Positions 10,617-18,563 of a stretch of DNA of 64,000 bases are shown in pieces. The notes under the pieces were generated by a model, which was not told the origin of the DNA, did not search any database, and saw only the letters and a program-made list of their open reading frames with translations. Every line of letters starts with the position of its first letter. Position 1 is the stretch's first letter. Position numbers and translations under genes: made by a program. This DNA is from CAVRXZ01 sp963773035 (GTDB taxonomy: Bacteria; Acidobacteriota; Vicinamibacteria; Vicinamibacterales; CAVVIG01), in NCBI GenBank assembly GCA_963773035.1, contig CAVYZX010000001.1, forward strand, positions 322,399 to 386,398, in the 5' to 3' direction.

Positions 10617-11079
10617 CCCTTTCCGCCCACCACCAGATTGCCAATGCGCTCAGCACCAGCGCAATGGCTGCGCCGTACACGGGAAGGGACGGCGCGGCCT
10701 GGCGCGCGAGGCTCACCACACCGCTATGCACCAGCGCCATGGCATCCGGACTGATGGCTGTGAGTCCGCGGTACATCAACAACAGCACCGAACCGACGAC
10801 ACCGATGGCGATGAGGCCCAGCGCCAGGTTGAAGCCGGCGTCGACGAACTGCTCTCGACGCCACCTCGCACGGCGTACTCGTGTCATGGTTCGCGACGTG
10901 AACTGCTGAGGAGGCTTGGGTACAGGACGGGCGTGAAGCATCTTGTCGAGCCGACGTGCCGATTCCAGCGCCGCAGCGCAGTTCTTGCACGAGTCGAGAT
11001 GCTGCGCCACGCGGCCCTGGGGCGCCAGGTCACCAGCCGCAATGGCCTCGATGGCGTCGAGCGCTTCATCGCAAAACAT
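10603..11079 (-). CDS. Membrane anti-sigma factor with zinc finger (zf-HC2)
   Basis: The 158-aa protein has an N-terminal zinc-binding HxxxCxxC motif (His27, Cys31, Cys34; HLDSCKNC), a cytoplasmic linker, and two hydrophobic segments (about 85-105 and 130-150). This is the layout of group IV anti-sigma factors, which hold an ECF sigma factor at the membrane until a signal. The cognate is most likely the ECF sigma factor encoded just upstream on the same strand. The 3' end overlaps the methylase start. Confidence 0.85.
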   Translation of the reverse strand: MFCDEALDAIEAIAAGDLAPQGRVAQHLDSCKNCAAALESARRLDKMLHARPVPKPPQQFTSRTMTRVRRARWRREQFVDAGFNLALGLIAIGVVGSVLLLMYRGLTAISPDAMALVHSGVVSLARQAAPSLPVYGAAIALVLSALAIWWWAERDATL

Positions 11080-11193
11080 AACTTACCGGGGCTCTGCCCG
11101 GGACCCCGGCTCGGTCGCTCGCGGGGCCCCGTCGCCCCGCTCCGCTCCCTCGCGGGCGCGCCGTGCGCGCCTCGAAGACCCTACAGCGCGATG
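11080..11193. other. GC-rich spacer with inverted repeats between sigma and anti-sigma genes
   Basis: This 114-bp gap is very G+C-rich and holds stacked short inverted repeats, for example CCGGGGCTCTGCCCGGG followed by ACCCCGG near 11093. It could fold in the transcript and lower anti-sigma expression relative to sigma, or be an extragenic repeat. No ORF is supported. Confidence 0.4.
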
Positions 11194-11742
11194 TCATCGC
11201 AGCTCGGTCTCCAACACCCGCCGGAGCTGCTGTTTCGCACGATAGAGCTGTGTCTTGACCGTTCCCAGCGGGAGGTTCAGCGCATCGGCCAGGTCCTCGT
11301 ACCGCACGCCATCCAGATAATGCGCGGCGATTAGCAATCGATAGTTTGCCGGCAAGCGCGCGATCGCTTTTTCCAGTCGATCCCGAAGCTCGAGGTCGCC
11401 AAAACGCCGGTCCGTGACCGCCGACACCTCCGCCGCGGGGACCCGATTGTCCTGCAACGACACCGCCTGCGCGACCGGTGATTGAGGCTGAGCGCATACG
11501 TTCACCACGATCCGGTAGATCCAGGTCGAAAGCCGCGCTTCACCGCGAAAATACGGCAGCCCTCGGTGGATTCGGAGGAAGACATCCTGCGCCAGGTCCT
11601 CCGCCCGCGACCGATCCTGAACGGTACGAGCGATCAGGGCGAACACCAACTCTTTGTAGCGGTCGACGAGCTGGTGAAACGCCCCCTCGTCGCCGAGACG
11701 GCACCGCTCGACGAGCTCGCGCTCGTTGATGGTGTCATTCAT
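11194..11742 (-). CDS. ECF-type RNA polymerase sigma factor
   Basis: The 182-aa protein has sigma region 2 (about 25-90: DLAQDVFLRIHRGLPYFRGEARLSTW, the core-binding and -10 recognition region) and region 4 (about 125-175: LPANYRLLIAAHYLDGVRYEDLADALNLPLGTVKTQLYRAKQQLR, helix-turn-helix for the -35). There is no region 1 or 3, as in the ECF subfamily. It heads a minus-strand set with the anti-sigma factor, so the pair likely controls an envelope or stress response and may govern the downstream methylase and glycosyltransferase genes (inference). Confidence 0.93.
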   Translation of the reverse strand: MNDTINERELVERCRLGDEGAFHQLVDRYKELVFALIARTVQDRSRAEDLAQDVFLRIHRGLPYFRGEARLSTWIYRIVVNVCAQPQSPVAQAVSLQDNRVPAAEVSAVTDRRFGDLELRDRLEKAIARLPANYRLLIAAHYLDGVRYEDLADALNLPLGTVKTQLYRAKQQLRRVLETELR

Positions 11743-11971
11743 TCATTGCGTAGGCACTGCGGGAGCATCAGGCTCCACGTTCTCTTACAACTGCACTACA
11801 CTTGTCCGGCCCCGACGAATCGGAGCTATGTCGAATAGAAATGGCCGCGCAGGGCTATACACCCAGTGTATTAGAGCATGAGGTTATCGAAATTGTTTCG
11901 CCCCAACAGCTGAAACATTTGGGCAAACGAGCCAGTCTAATGTTGTCAGGTGCGATCTCTCTGGAGGTTAG

Positions 11972-12448
11972 ATGGATTTTCCGTTCGCTTGGCCGTTCCT
12001 GATTCCCATCATTGCAATTATTAGCGGCTGTGCAACGGCGATTTTCGCGACGATGGCCAAGGCGCGGGTCCGAGAAGCCGAGATCCGGGAACGAATTGCC
12101 ATGATCGAAAAAGGCATGGTTCCCCCTCCAGAAGTGGATCCAGGCGCCTTCGATCGCACGATGAGCCGGTTCGATCGGCCCGATTTCGACGCCAGATATC
12201 GCTCATCGGGCCGTCACCTCCGGGGGGGCGTCATCCTCATGGCCATCGGGTTCGGGCTGATGGTGCTCATTGGCTTCACTTCAGGCGAACTTTCCAGCGG
12301 TGTCGGAGTGGGCGGTTTCCTCGTCATTCTCGGCTTGGCCTTTGTCATCATCTCCCTTTTGAACGACGTCCAGCCGAGGCGCTGGCCTGCTCAGCCTTCG
12401 GCTGCCCCCCCTGAGTCACCCACACCATCTGCCTCGGATCGCCACTAA
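11972..12448 (+). CDS. Small membrane protein, DUF6249-like
   Basis: The 158-aa protein has an N-terminal membrane helix (FAWPFLIPIIAIISGCATAIFATMAK), a charged stretch EAEIRERIAMIEKGMVPPPE typical of DUF6249-like proteins that follow sigma-factor genes, and two further hydrophobic helices (about 83-100 and 110-130). The tail is Pro/Ser-rich. GGAGG lies five bases before the ATG. It is divergent from the ECF sigma gene, and the 229-bp shared upstream region presumably holds both promoters. Molecular function is unknown. Confidence 0.8.
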   Translation: MDFPFAWPFLIPIIAIISGCATAIFATMAKARVREAEIRERIAMIEKGMVPPPEVDPGAFDRTMSRFDRPDFDARYRSSGRHLRGGVILMAIGFGLMVLIGFTSGELSSGVGVGGFLVILGLAFVIISLLNDVQPRRWPAQPSAAPPESPTPSASDRH

Positions 12449-12783
12449 AACCTCTACACCCAGATATTTGCTCTCACCCCTCCGGCCGATAAGACCTCGA
12501 GAGATCTCCGGCCCTTGTACGAGCTTGTAAGTTATTGAAAATATAGATCTTACGTGTTCGTGGCGGCCCGAACGACCGTCGCGCTCGCGTCTCCGGGTGC
12601 CTCGCCCTGAACGCAACTTGGGCAGGCAGCAGTGATCTCTCGAGTGCTCCTGTGTCGCTTTCAGCTCCTGGAGGTCTCCGGGGAAGGGGAAGGCCCGCCG
12701 CTCGACTGTGAGCGACAGGGCGAAGCTGTCGAATGGCGGTCCCGGCTCCTCGAAAGCCGATGTCAACCTTATCCCTTTGATGC
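12449..12783. other. Intergenic region upstream of the polysaccharide locus
   Basis: These 335 bp hold no supported gene. An AT-rich island around 12528-12552 (TTATTGAAAATATAGATC) is a plausible promoter for the polysaccharide genes to the right, but no clear -35 partner with good spacing is seen. The last 80 bp may include the true, now out-of-frame start of the export gene. Confidence 0.4.
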
Positions 12784-13353
12784 TTGTTTTCAGCTTTCTC
12801 ACTCCCGGGGTCGGACAGGGCACCAAGAGTGGCCAAGCCAAACCCACCAACGCCGGCCAAAACGGAACAACAGCCTCCTCCAGCGGTCACGCCGCCGAGT
12901 TCAGGCACACCCGCCTCATACGCCATCGGCTTGCAGGACGTCCTCAAAATCACGGTCTTCGACGAACCCGAGCTGTCAGGACAGTCCTATCGTGTCGACT
13001 CCGACGGCATGATCACCTTCTGGTTGCTCGGTCGCGTATCCGCTGTTGGTCTATGCAGAAGCCCGGAGCCGTTTGGACTCGTGATCGTGGATGCGATGGC
13101 CACGGTGCGAGTGGTCGTCATGAGCCTGGCGGGAGTGGCAGCCGAGATTGTGACGCCGGGTGTGGACGCGCTCGGGCATGTGCCAGGCGATGTCAATGGT
13201 TTGGCGGCGCGCATAAAGGAGCTGGCGGCGAGCCCGGAATTGCGGGCTCGGCTCGGCCGCGCGGCGCGGCTGACCGCCGAGCGGTCATTCGATCGAGGAC
13301 GTCTCGCCCGCGATCTCGTGCCGATCTATCAAGCGGTGCTCCGTGAGTGTTAA
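12784..13353 (+). pseudogene. In-frame fusion of a Wza-type export protein N-terminus with a glycosyltransferase C-terminus
   Basis: One 189-codon frame holds two unrelated halves. Residues about 45-90 are the Poly_export opening seen in outer-membrane polysaccharide exporters: YAIGLQDVLKITVFDEPELSG, then SDGMITFWLLGRVSAVGL. From about residue 91 the sequence is the C-terminal part of a GT4 glycosyltransferase: PEPFGLVIVDAMA, AAEIVTPGVDALG, PGDVNGLAARIKELAASPE. The SLBB repeats of the exporter and the whole acceptor domain of the transferase are missing. The junction is near 13050-13060. A deletion joining two genes explains it. Neither activity is expected to survive. The TTG start is uncertain. 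Confidence 0.8.
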
Positions 13354-13394
13354 CGGACCGCCTGTCGTGAATTGTCCGCAGATTGACGACTGAC

Positions 13395-14600
13395 ATGCGC
13401 GTCTTACATGTGTCGAGCGGCAACCTGTTCGGCGGCATCGAGACGATGCTGCTGACACTTGCCAGAAACCGCAATTTGCGGACAGGCGTCGAAACCGAGA
13501 TCGCGTTGTGCTATGCGGGTCGGCTCGGGGAGGAGCTCGAGAAAGTTGGGTGTCTGGCACATCAGCTCCCCACGCCACGCGCAAGTCGACCGCATACCGT
13601 ATTGCGCGCCCGCCACGCGCTCGGCGCGTTCTTAACCACGCGCAATTTCGATTGCGTCATCTGCCATTCTCAGTGGACACAAGGCATCTTTGGCCCAACT
13701 GTGCGGCGTGCTGGCTTGCCGTTGGCCATGTGGGTTCACGGGCCTCTAACCGGGCTCCATTGGAGCGAGTTGTGGGCTGGTCAGACGCCGCCGGACTTGG
13801 TGATCTGCACCAGCGATTTCACGGCGCAGACCGTGCCGTATCTGTACCAAGAAGTTCCGATCGAGGTGGTTCATCCTCCGGTGGAAATGGATCTGCCGGC
13901 GCTGTCGGCCGGGGAGCGATCTCGCGTCCGCGCGGAGCTTTCTACCGCTGAAGATGCGGTCGTCATCATCCAGCCCAGTCGTGTCGAGGCGTGGAAGGGC
14001 CATGCCGCTTTGGTCGACGCGCTCGGTCAATTGCGCGATCTGCCGAACTGGATTTGGTGGCAGGTTGGCGGAGTGCAACGGCCCTTCGAAGCAGCGTATT
14101 TGGACTCGATTCGTGAACGTGCCCGAACACTCGGGATCCTCGAGCGCGTCCGGTTTATAGGCGAACGATCGGATGTTCGCCGGCTGCTTTCCGCTGCCGA
14201 TATCCACTGCCAGGCCAATCTCCACCCGGAACCCTTCGGCATCGCCTTTGTCGAGGCACTTTCCGCGGGCCTGCCGGTAGTGACGATCGCCCTCGGAGGG
14301 GCCCTCGAGGTCGTCGACGACTCATGCGGCTTGCTCGTCCCGCCAGGAGATTCGGGAGCGCTGGCTGCCGCACTCCGCCGGCTCATCACCGACTCAGGGC
14401 TTCGAGCTCGACTGGCATCGGCGGCTCCAGCCCGTGCAAGGCGTGTCTCAGATCCCACGAGGCAGATCCGACGTCTTCAGAGCGCGCTCGAAAGCATTGT
14501 GAAACGAAAAGGGCAGGAGGGGCGGGAAGGGCAGGAGGGGCGGGAGGGGCAGGAGGGGCGGGAAGGGCAGGGGCGGGAAAGGCGTGCAGGCTGGCGTTGA
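13395..14600 (+). CDS. GT4-family glycosyltransferase
   Basis: About 401 aa, GT-B fold. The N-terminal domain opens MRVLHVSSGNLFGGIE with the Gly-rich acceptor loop. The C-terminal domain has IIQPSRVEAWKGH, an RVRFIGERSDV strand and the donor-phosphate motif EPFGIAFVEALSAGLPVV, with the E(x7)E glutamates of retaining GT4 enzymes. ATG 13395 is preferred over an in-frame TTG at 13383 because the family N-terminus begins there. The last 25 residues are encoded by an 18-bp tandem repeat and read as GQEGRE units foreign to the family. The next gene starts at GTG 14584 inside this tail. It likely adds a sugar to the exopolysaccharide unit. Confidence 0.88.
   Translation: MRVLHVSSGNLFGGIETMLLTLARNRNLRTGVETEIALCYAGRLGEELEKVGCLAHQLPTPRASRPHTVLRARHALGAFLTTRNFDCVICHSQWTQGIFGPTVRRAGLPLAMWVHGPLTGLHWSELWAGQTPPDLVICTSDFTAQTVPYLYQEVPIEVVHPPVEMDLPALSAGERSRVRAELSTAEDAVVIIQPSRVEAWKGHAALVDALGQLRDLPNWIWWQVGGVQRPFEAAYLDSIRERARTLGILERVRFIGERSDVRRLLSAADIHCQANLHPEPFGIAFVEALSAGLPVVTIALGGALEVVDDSCGLLVPPGDSGALAAALRRLITDSGLRARLASAAPARARRVSDPTRQIRRLQSALESIVKRKGQEGREGQEGREGQEGREGQGRERRAGWR
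14511..14579 (+). repeat. G-rich 18-bp tandem repeat at the end of a glycosyltransferase gene
   Basis: Units GGGCAGGAGGGGCGGGAA start at 14511, 14529 and 14547, with a shortened fourth unit at 14565. The unit is six codons (G-Q-E-G-R-E), so copy changes keep frame. Runs of G could form a quadruplex. It reads like a slippage-prone minisatellite inserted into the 3' end of the gene. Confidence 0.85.
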
Positions 14601-15267
14601 GAGCCTCGAAACCCGCGCCCGACTCACAGGCGGGTCGAGCAGCGACGCCATCTACAGGATGGTCGCCGATGCCGTCCGTTCACGGGGAATCCGCGGCGCC
14701 CGGCTCGTCGATGTCGGATACGGCAGTGGCGCCCTGTGGTCGTTCCTTCGGCACCAGTTTTCGAGCGGCATCGATGCCGTACGGTACGACGGCTCCTCTC
14801 GTCGGGAGACTTTCGACAAGCAGATTTCGATCGCTCGGACTGGTCGGTAGACGCCAACGTCGCCGATCTCGTCGTCTCACTCGAAACCATCGAGCATGTG
14901 GAGAACCCGTGGGCGTTTATGCGCGGGCTGGTGCGCATCGCCAAACCCGGCGCGTGGTTGGCCGTCACGACTCCCAATCAACTGAGCTGGTTGAGTCTCG
15001 CGACACTTATCGTCAGACATCGATTTTCGGCGTTCCCGGATGCCTACTATCCGATTCATCGAACCGCGCTCCTGGAGTCTGACCTCCGTCACGCCGCGGA
15101 AGACTGCGGGCTCGAGGAGGTCGTCATCCTCTATACACGTTCGGGCTCTAGACACGTTCGGGCCGCATTCCAAAGACAGCCTGGCACTACCCGGGGGCGA
15201 TCGCAGATCTCTTCCCACGCGGGTTATCCGACAACCTGATGGTTCTCGCCAGGAAACCGCGTGACTG
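14584..15267 (+). pseudogene. SAM-dependent methyltransferase with two frameshifts
   Basis: The first frame (GTG 14584) gives a class I methyltransferase start with motif I LVDVGYGSGALW. A 1-nt shift at about 14800 moves to a frame reading FRQADFDRSDWSV, then ADLVVSLETIEHVENPWAF (motif IV region) and AKPGAWLAVTTPN. A 17-bp tandem duplication at 15135-15163 shifts frame again; the third frame gives the natural end AWHYPGAIADLFPRG and stops at 15267, overlapping the next GTG start by 7 bp (GTGACTGA). Both repairs are small, so loss is recent or due to consensus error. It probably methylated a sugar or lipid carrier in the polysaccharide pathway. Confidence 0.82.
15135..15163 (+). repeat. 17-bp tandem duplication disrupting the methyltransferase gene
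   Basis: ACACGTTCGGGC occurs at 15135-15146 and again at 15152-15163, period 17. Removing one period restores the reading ILYTRSGRIPKTAWHYPG and joins the upstream frame to the true stop at 15267. Since 17 is not a multiple of 3 the duplication alone kills the C-terminus. Confidence 0.85.
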
Positions 15268-16445
15268 AACGTCCGCGCGTGGCGTTCGTGAATTCGGGCA
15301 TTCTCGGGCACAGGGGCGTCGCCAAGCTCATCGAGCAGGCGACCGCGTCATGTCACGGGTTTCAAGCAGAACACGTCAACCTCAGCGACGGGCTGACCGT
15401 TCCGGATCGCATCGTCGGGCGTGTGCTGGGGGTTCAGCTGGCGCCGACGTCTGGCTTTTTGGCCAATCTCGACTTGCGACGTTGGCGTCTGGAGTTGAAC
15501 GTTGGATGGCTCGCCGCTCGAAGAATTCAGGTTGCTGAGCGCCGCGCTGCCCTTCATGCATTTCACTTTCATCCACAAGCGACGGCGTACGGCAGCCTTG
15601 CCCGAATGAGGCGAGTACCGTCGATCGTTTCGATCGATGCAACACAACGCCCGGCGTTCGAGGCGGCCACCTCGCGGCTGAGTCGATCGAGCTACCGGGC
15701 CGGGATGGTCCACGATGGCGCCGTGTTCCGCGCATCAAAGCAAATCGTCGCGACGTCGCATTGGGCGGCCCGGGACGTTGCCGCGATGTACCCGGATTGC
15801 GCAGACAAAGTCCATGTGATGCCGTATCCAATCGATTCAAGCTTGTTCGACGGCAAGTGGATTGAGGAGCGCGCGGCACGGGCGACCACAAATTCGCGTC
15901 CGATCGTCCGCGCGCTCTTCGTTGGCGGCGATTTTCCGCGCAAAGGCGGCCTCGAGCTTCTGAAAGCCTGGCGCTCGAGCAATCTGGGCAGCCGGGCCGC
16001 TCTGGATATCGTCACCGATTGGCCGTTAGAGCCAGAGGACTTGCCGCCTGGCGTGCGCCTGATTCGCGGTGTGTCTCCGTACACCGCCTCGTGGCGGGAA
16101 CTGTGGCGTCAAGCTGACTTCTTCGTGATGCCGACGAAGCAAGAAGCCTTCGGAATGGTCTATCAGGAAGCTGCCGCAGCGGGACTGCCCGTTGTCGCGA
16201 CCAACCTCAATGCGATTCCGGAGATCGTCGAAGACCGAGTTACGGGAATTCTCGTTGACCCCGGCAACCTTCCAGCACTGGTCAGTGCCATGCGGACGCT
16301 TGTCGAATCCGCAGAGCTTCGGCACCGGATGGGACTGGCCGCCTTCCAACGGATTGCACAGGTCGCCGATCCGAGTGCCTATGCCGTAAAGCTGGAGAAC
16401 ATCGTTCGGCACGTGATGGCGTCCGATGTGAGCCAACCGGCCTGA
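15261..16445 (+). CDS. GT4-family glycosyltransferase
   Basis: The 394-aa GT-B enzyme has a GTG start overlapping the methyltransferase stop. The N-domain begins RPRVAFVNSGILGHRGVAK. At mid-protein IVATSHWAARDVAAMYP and VHVMPYPID mark the linker, and the C-domain has ALFVGGDFPRKGG and the donor motif PTKQEAFGMVYQEAAAAGLP with the conserved glutamates. No membrane segment is present. One of three intact transferases in a degraded exopolysaccharide cluster; sugar specificity is unknown. Confidence 0.9.
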   Translation: MTERPRVAFVNSGILGHRGVAKLIEQATASCHGFQAEHVNLSDGLTVPDRIVGRVLGVQLAPTSGFLANLDLRRWRLELNVGWLAARRIQVAERRAALHAFHFHPQATAYGSLARMRRVPSIVSIDATQRPAFEAATSRLSRSSYRAGMVHDGAVFRASKQIVATSHWAARDVAAMYPDCADKVHVMPYPIDSSLFDGKWIEERAARATTNSRPIVRALFVGGDFPRKGGLELLKAWRSSNLGSRAALDIVTDWPLEPEDLPPGVRLIRGVSPYTASWRELWRQADFFVMPTKQEAFGMVYQEAAAAGLPVVATNLNAIPEIVEDRVTGILVDPGNLPALVSAMRTLVESAELRHRMGLAAFQRIAQVADPSAYAVKLENIVRHVMASDVSQPA

Positions 16446-16560
16446 CGAGATCGACCCGCGCGATGTCGCTCACCACTTCCGACTCAACACAAGTGTTCTC
16501 TGATACTGCGGCGTACACTGCGTCGGTGGCCGAGGAGTCGTCTCTCAACCGGGAAGGCTG

Positions 16561-16821
16561 GAGACCCTCGGAGTGCCTGTCATTGCGTCAGACAGCGGCG
16601 AGATTCCCGACGTTCTTGCTGATGCAGGAGTCGTCGTTGCGGAAGGTGACGAACAGGCTTGGACGCGCACCCTAAGAGATCTCCTCGACGATACCGCGCG
16701 GCTCGGGCATCTGTTTCGCCACGGGCGGCAGATGGCCGTTGAGCGCTTTGCCTGGCACGTGATTACCCGCCAGCACCTCGAGTTTTTCGACGAAATCGTG
16801 GACCTGCGACGTCAAAACTGA
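16561..16821 (+). pseudogene. C-terminal stub of a GT4 glycosyltransferase
   Basis: Only about 85 codons remain: VPVIASDSGEIPDVLADAG is the canonical donor-side turn after the E(x7)E motif, followed by the terminal helices (GRQMAVERFAWHVITRQHLEFF). The catalytic glutamates and everything upstream are absent; the preceding 115 bp read as noise. No start or RBS is convincing. This is the right-hand end of another deletion in the locus. Confidence 0.75.
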
Positions 16822-16845
16822 AGTTCTTCACCGAGTACTGAACCA

Positions 16846-18039
16846 GTGCAACCACTGCGCGTGGCAATCTGCTTTGATTTTCCTGAAGAGCAATGGCGAA
16901 GCATGGACCGCGTAGCGGTCGAACTCGTCCAGGGTTTGCGACGCAACCATGCGGGCACTATCGAGGTCACGCCGCTCGTTCCTCGCTTTGTCCGGCGCGC
17001 CGGGTCGCTCGGAAGTCTGGGCCGCGGCCAAACGGGATTCAACATCGACCGGATGCTCAATCGGCTTTGGGACTACCCGCAGCGCGTTGGCGCGATCAAC
17101 GGCAAATACGATGTATTTCACGTGATCGACCACAGCTACTCTCAGCTTGTGCACCGTTTGCCGCCGGGACGGACCGTGGTGACCTGTCACGATCTCGATG
17201 CGTTTCGCTCGGTGCTCCGGCCGGCCGACGAGCCCCGCCCGTGGCTGGTCCAAGCGATGACTCGCCATGTGCTCGCCGGGTTGCAGCGTGCGACTCGCGT
17301 GACTTGTGACACCGCCGCGATTCGGGACGAATTGATGGCGTGCGGCATCGTTCCAGCCGATCGCGCCGTGGTCGCACGAGTAGGCGTTGGTCCCGATTAC
17401 TCCAGCACTCCCGATCCCGAGCGCGATTGTGAAGCCGATCGTCTCATTGGTGCGCCGATCGGCTCGGTCGTGGTGCTTCACGTCGGCAGTACGATCCCGC
17501 GAAAGCGTATCGACGTTCTCTTGAAGGTTTGCGGCCAGCTCCGTCACAGCATTCCCAATCTGCATTTGGTACGTGTGGGTGGCGATTTCACTCCCGAGCA
17601 ACGGAAGCTCGTTCGTGCCGTAGGAATGGACGGCTGCATCTCCAATCTTGAGTTCGTCGATGACAGGACGCTCGCCGCCATCTATCGCCGTGCCGCGCTC
17701 GCCCTTCTGCCCTCGGAGCGGGAAGGATTTGGCTTGCCTCTGATCGAGGCAATGGCGTGTGGAACACCCATACTCGCCAGTGACTTGCCGGTCCTCAAAG
17801 AAGTGGGTGGTTCGATCATCGAGTACTGCACACCGGGCTCGGTACCGATGTGGACCACGCGCGTTCTCGACTTGCTGAACGAGCGTCGCGAGTCGCCGGA
17901 GCGTTGGCGCGCCCGCCGCGAAGCCGGTCTGGCGCGGGCCCGTCGTTTTACCTGGGCGCAGTTCACGTCGCGGGTCGCTCAGGTCTACCGACAAGTGGCG
18001 GCGGAGGCCGACCCGATGCCGATCCGGACCTCGGCCTGA
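16846..18039 (+). CDS. GT4-family glycosyltransferase
   Basis: The 397-aa protein has a GTG start. The N-domain reads RVAICFDFPEEQWRSMDRVA; YDVFHVIDHSYSQLV and TVVTCHDLD mark the acceptor cleft; the C-domain has VVLHVGSTIPRKRIDVLL and LPSEREGFGLPLIEAMACGTPILASD with both conserved glutamates. Resembles mannosyl- or glucosyl-type GT4 enzymes, but specificity is not readable. Complete and in frame, unlike both neighbours. Confidence 0.9.
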   Translation: MQPLRVAICFDFPEEQWRSMDRVAVELVQGLRRNHAGTIEVTPLVPRFVRRAGSLGSLGRGQTGFNIDRMLNRLWDYPQRVGAINGKYDVFHVIDHSYSQLVHRLPPGRTVVTCHDLDAFRSVLRPADEPRPWLVQAMTRHVLAGLQRATRVTCDTAAIRDELMACGIVPADRAVVARVGVGPDYSSTPDPERDCEADRLIGAPIGSVVVLHVGSTIPRKRIDVLLKVCGQLRHSIPNLHLVRVGGDFTPEQRKLVRAVGMDGCISNLEFVDDRTLAAIYRRAALALLPSEREGFGLPLIEAMACGTPILASDLPVLKEVGGSIIEYCTPGSVPMWTTRVLDLLNERRESPERWRARREAGLARARRFTWAQFTSRVAQVYRQVAAEADPMPIRTSA

Positions 18040-18090
18040 TCTCCAACGTTCTATGATGAAGTCCGGTCATCACCCGCTGCCGAGTTCAGG

Positions 18091-18293
18091 ATGAAAGTAC
18101 TTCACTCCGCGAAGCTCTATTCGCCGGCGGCATGGAGACGTTGATCCAATCGCTTTGCGATGGAACCTCGCCAGGCTGGGACGTTCGTGTTGTCGCCGCC
18201 CACCAGTCGCGCCGGACGCTCGAAGAGCGGGTTGGGTCGGTAAGGGTCGAGCGCGTTGGTGCGATGGGGTCGCTGGCTTCCGTGCCGCTATGA
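18091..18293 (+). pseudogene. N-terminal stub of a GT4 glycosyltransferase
   Basis: ATG 18091 gives MKVLHSAKLYSP, the standard first strand of these enzymes. A 1-nt loss near 18123 then shifts frame; the second frame reads GGMETLIQSLCDGTSPGWDVRVVAAHQS (Gly-Gly acceptor loop and second strand) and ends RVGAMGSLASVPL at a stop at 18291-18293. About 300 residues of normal downstream sequence are missing. The truncation point coincides with that of the oppositely oriented ligase stub. Confidence 0.75.
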
Positions 18294-18542
18294 TGGGAGT
18301 GGAACGAGCTGTGCGGCGATGACGAGCAGGCACGCCGTCAGAGCGAATTCGAATAGACCCGTCGAGTCTCTCCCGATCGGTGGATGAACTATCGCGCCCA
18401 GGAGCATCGCGCCGGCGAGCAGCGGAAGTGTCGTCCAATGATAGGCGCCAGCGAAGGCAAAAAGCGTGAAAGCGATGAGGACGATGAGCGTCTTGACTGG
18501 CCCGGCCCAGCTGATTAGGTGATCGATGATTCGTTCGCTCAT
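18288..18542 (-). pseudogene. N-terminal stub of an O-antigen ligase/polymerase-like membrane protein
   Basis: The 84 codons hold three hydrophobic helices (TLIVLIAFTLFAFAGAYHW, TTLPLLAGAMLLGAIV and FALTACLLVIAAQLVPLP). The pattern, especially FAGAYHWTTLPLLAG followed by a helix ending LQLVPLP-like, matches the first three helices of Wzy/WaaL-type proteins, which normally have 10-14 helices in over 400 aa. The rest is missing at about 18290. It would have polymerised or ligated repeat units at the periplasmic face. It is 21 bp downstream of the autokinase gene on the same strand. Confidence 0.6.
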
Positions 18543-18563
18543 CGATTCAGGTGAATTACGGGA

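Noticed and set aside
14511..14579. CRISPR-like array
   Set aside because: Direct tandem repeats without spacers and in frame with a gene; no cas genes in the window.
16828..17994. 388-codon minus-strand frame
   Set aside because: Antisense to the intact GT4 gene at 16846-18039, without any recognisable domain.
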